This document shows positions 22,916-25,020 of a DNA stretch of 25,020 bases, piece after piece. The first letter of the stretch is position 1; every line of letters begins with the position of its first letter. Both the position numbers and the translations under genes were made by a program. Under the pieces are notes generated by a model. It made no database searches, was not told the origin of the DNA, and saw only the letters and a program-made list of their open reading frames with translations. Source of the DNA: UMGS902 sp045580835 (GTDB lineage Bacteria > Bacillota > Clostridia > Oscillospirales > CAG-272); the NCBI GenBank assembly GCA_045580835.1, contig JAZNOM010000143.1, forward strand, positions 1 to 25,020, written 5' to 3'.

Positions 22916-24565
22916 ATGGAAACAAAGCTTAACAAGGCTTCATTCAAGGGCGTGCAGGGTCCCGTGCTTACCATCGTTATGGACGGCGTAGGTCTTACCG
23001 CGGCAAACGGCGCAAACGCAGTTGCCGCTGCAAACACCCCCACTCTTGACATGCTTATGGAAAAGTATCCCACACTCAAACTCAAGGCTCACGGCACTGC
23101 CGTTGGTCTCCCCGGTGATGACGACATGGGTAACTCCGAGGTTGGTCACAACGCACTTGGTGCAGGTCAGGTTTTTGCGCAGGGCGCAAAGCTTGTATCG
23201 CAGTCTATTGAGTCCGGCAAGATGTTTGCAGGCGAGACTTGGCAGAAGCTCACAGGCAATGTTAAGGCTAACAACTCAACTCTCCATTTCCTCGGACTTT
23301 TCTCCGACGGTAATGTTCACTCTCACATCGACCACTTAAAGGCTATGATTAATCAGGCAAAGGCAGAGGGCATTGCACGCGTTCGCGTTCACATCCTCAT
23401 TGACGGCCGTGACGTTGGCGAAACCAGCGCGTTTGATTACATCGACCCCTTTGAAAGCTATCTTGCAGATCTTCGCGATGCAAACTTTGACATTAAGATT
23501 GCATCGGGCGGCGGACGTATGCAGATTACCATGGACCGTTACGAGGCTAACTGGGCAATGGTTGAGGCAGGCTGGAAAACCCACGTTCTCGGCGAGGGAA
23601 GACAGTTTGCATCCGCACACGAGGCAGTTGAAACCTACCGCGCAGAGCTTTCGGTTATCGACCAGGACCTTCCTGCGTTTGTTATCGCTGAAAACGGCGC
23701 TCCCGTTGGCACTGTTAACGATGGCGACAGCGTAATCTTCTTCAACTTCCGCGGCGACCGCTCAATCGAGATTTCCAAGGCGTTTGACGAAGAAAACTTC
23801 ACTCATTTTGACCGTGTTCGTTACCCCAAGGTTGTTTATGCAGGTATGCTTGAGTATGACGGCGACCTCCATATCCCTTCTAACTTTCTCGTAAATCCCC
23901 CCGAAATTACCAACACCATGGGCGAGTATCTCACAAACAGCGGCGTTTCTATCCTTGCTATCTCCGAAACACAGAAGTACGGTCACGTAACCTATTTCTG
24001 GAACGGTAACAAGAGCGGCAAGTTTAGTGATGAACTTGAAACCTATATCGAAATTCCCTCCGATGTTGTTCCTTTCGAGCAGCGTCCTTGGATGAAGTGT
24101 GCAGAGATTACCGACAAGCTTATCGAGTGCCTCGAGAGCGGCAAGTATCAGTGCCTGCGCGTAAACTTCCCCAACGGTGACATGGTTGGTCACACCGGCA
24201 ACTTTGTTGCAACACAGTGCTCAATGGAAGCACTTGACCTCCAACTTGCAAGAATTTTAAAGGTTGTTGACAAGCTCCACGGTGTAGCAATTATCACTGC
24301 TGACCACGGCAACGCAGACGAGATGTACGAGCTTGACAAGAAGGGTGAGCTTAAGCTTTCAAAGGACGGCACTCCCAAGTCCAAGACTTCTCACACTCTC
24401 AACCGCGTTCCTTGCATCATTTACGATAACTTCTACACCGATGCCTACACCGTAAAGGCAGATGCAGGCGAGTTTGGTCTTTCCAACGTTGCGGCTACCA
24501 CCGTTAACCTCCTCGGTTACGAAGCACCTGCAATGTGGGACGAATCCGTAATCACACTTAAGTAA
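22916..24565 (+). CDS. gpmI: 2,3-bisphosphoglycerate-independent phosphoglycerate mutase
   Basis: 549 residues from ATG 22916, with AAGGAG nine bases upstream; the in-frame upstream start at 22865 lies within the -10 region and is rejected. The enzyme interconverts 3- and 2-phosphoglycerate in glycolysis through a phosphoserine intermediate. Asp23 (VMDGVG) and the nucleophile Ser74 (GNSEVGHNALGAGQV) are in place, followed by LIDGRDVG, ASGGGRMQITMDRYEANW, FFNFRGDRSIEIS and the C-terminal metal site ADHGNADEM. It is about 40 residues longer than the common ~510-residue form. The codons favour C-ending forms (AAC, TTC, CTC, ATC, ACC) more than in neighbouring genes, as expected for a highly expressed gene. 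It has its own promoter and terminator. Confidence 0.97.
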   Translation: METKLNKASFKGVQGPVLTIVMDGVGLTAANGANAVAAANTPTLDMLMEKYPTLKLKAHGTAVGLPGDDDMGNSEVGHNALGAGQVFAQGAKLVSQSIESGKMFAGETWQKLTGNVKANNSTLHFLGLFSDGNVHSHIDHLKAMINQAKAEGIARVRVHILIDGRDVGETSAFDYIDPFESYLADLRDANFDIKIASGGGRMQITMDRYEANWAMVEAGWKTHVLGEGRQFASAHEAVETYRAELSVIDQDLPAFVIAENGAPVGTVNDGDSVIFFNFRGDRSIEISKAFDEENFTHFDRVRYPKVVYAGMLEYDGDLHIPSNFLVNPPEITNTMGEYLTNSGVSILAISETQKYGHVTYFWNGNKSGKFSDELETYIEIPSDVVPFEQRPWMKCAEITDKLIECLESGKYQCLRVNFPNGDMVGHTGNFVATQCSMEALDLQLARILKVVDKLHGVAIITADHGNADEMYELDKKGELKLSKDGTPKSKTSHTLNRVPCIIYDNFYTDAYTVKADAGEFGLSNVAATTVNLLGYEAPAMWDESVITLK

Positions 24566-24568
24566 TAA

Positions 24569-24594
24569 AAGGGAGGCGAAAAGCCTCCTTTTTT
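24569..24594 (+). terminator. Rho-independent terminator after gpmI
   Basis: The stem GGAGGC (24572-24577) with GCCTCC (24583-24588) around a GAAAA loop is followed by six T, beginning a few bases after the gpmI stop codon. The next gene starts only 11 bases after the T run, so this hairpin also forms part of that gene's leader. Confidence 0.88.
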
Positions 24595-24605
24595 GGAAAG
24601 ATATT

Positions 24606-25020
24606 ATGACGAAATTACAAAAAACTGTTACGGCGGCACTTTGCCTTGCGCTTTGCGTAGTATTGCCGCTTGCTTTTCACATGATTCCCGACGCAGGCAG
24701 CATCTTTTGCCCGATACATATCCCCGTGCTTATCTGCGGTCTTGTTTGCGGCCCTACACTTGGCATGGTTTGCGGACTTTTTGGCCCTTTGCTTTCAAAC
24801 CTTTTTACGGGTATGCCGTATGCGGCATATCTTGCGCCGATGATGCTTGAGCTTGCGGTGTACGGACTTGTTGCAGGTGCGCTTTTCTTAGTGATAAAAA
24901 CTAAAAGATATGCGATAAATCTGTATTTAAGCCTTGTTTTTGCAATGCTTTTGGGCAGAGTAGCTGCAGGAGTTGCAAAGGCGTTTATCTTTATGCCCGG
25001 CGAGTTTTCTGCTGTGATGT
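24606..25020 (+). CDS. ECF transporter S component-like membrane protein (cut by window edge)
   Basis: A frame opens at ATG 24606 and stays open to the window end, giving 138 residues so far. GGAAAG lies six bases upstream. The product is very hydrophobic, with about four membrane helices visible. The segment CPIHIPVLICGLVCGPTLGMVCGLFGPLLSNLFTGMP is the part I recognise: S components of energy-coupling-factor vitamin transporters commonly have M-H-(I/L)-P-V-L-L-x-G-x-x-x-G, then P-L-L, then GMP. S components bind the vitamin and dock onto a shared EcfAA'T module. The ligand cannot be assigned; no riboswitch was recognised in the 40-base gap upstream. Confidence 0.75.
   Translation, partial: MTKLQKTVTAALCLALCVVLPLAFHMIPDAGSIFCPIHIPVLICGLVCGPTLGMVCGLFGPLLSNLFTGMPYAAYLAPMMLELAVYGLVAGALFLVIKTKRYAINLYLSLVFAMLLGRVAAGVAKAFIFMPGEFSAVM

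Noticed and set aside
24593..24850. 85-residue frame starting at 24593
   Set aside because: It is out of frame with the hydrophobic, ECF S-component-like protein starting at 24606, has no ribosome site of its own apart from the terminator tail, and is rich in Arg, Cys and His.

Overview
The window looks like a chromosomal segment from an endospore-forming, Gram-positive anaerobe of the Clostridia that degrades plant polysaccharide. The evidence is a full-length SpoIVA spore-coat ATPase with a sigma-E-like promoter, NrdR, AAGGAG-type ribosome binding sites, an ECF-transporter S component, and two very large secreted proteins. One of these ends in SLH cell-wall-binding motifs and the other in a type I dockerin. 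I cannot name the genus from sequence alone.

Layout. The minus strand of 1-2776 holds the first codons of an SbcC/YhaN-like ATPase, an SbcD/YhaO-like phosphoesterase, a terminator and spoIVA. The plus strand of 2952-4617 holds nrdR, with a good promoter and a candidate NrdR box, and a THUMP-type RNA methyltransferase preceded by a GC-rich stretch that can fold. A bidirectional terminator at 4618-4652 separates these from the main accessory feature. That feature is a 12.4-kb minus-strand transcription unit at 4656-16983: lacZ-type GH2 beta-galactosidase, AraC-family regulator, SLH-anchored beta-helix/GH43 protein, and dockerin-bearing beta-helix/GH43 protein. Genes overlap or are separated by 11-15 bases. 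There is one clear promoter upstream of lacZ and one terminator at the far end. From 17251 the plus strand carries uvrB, uvrA, a YfcE/MJ0936-type phosphoesterase, gpmI and the start of an ECF S component that runs off the window.

How the genes work together. The GH2 enzyme has no signal peptide and should act in the cytosol on imported oligosaccharides. The two GH43 proteins are exported and should act outside. They are paralogues with the same beta-helix plus GH43 core but different attachment modules (SLH on the wall, dockerin for a cohesin). The operon therefore seems to put one activity on two kinds of surface scaffold, under a regulator it encodes itself. No transporter or cohesin is in the window.

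The most interesting signals are this paired-anchor operon, the altered GH43 active-site surroundings, two copies of a ~130-base palindromic intergenic element on either side of uvrA, the foldable leader of the RNA methyltransferase gene, and the NrdR-box and sigma-E promoter candidates. No tRNA, rRNA, CRISPR array, transposase or prophage gene was seen. No gene-free stretch exceeds 300 bases; the longest is the 267-base lacZ/uvrB divergent region.
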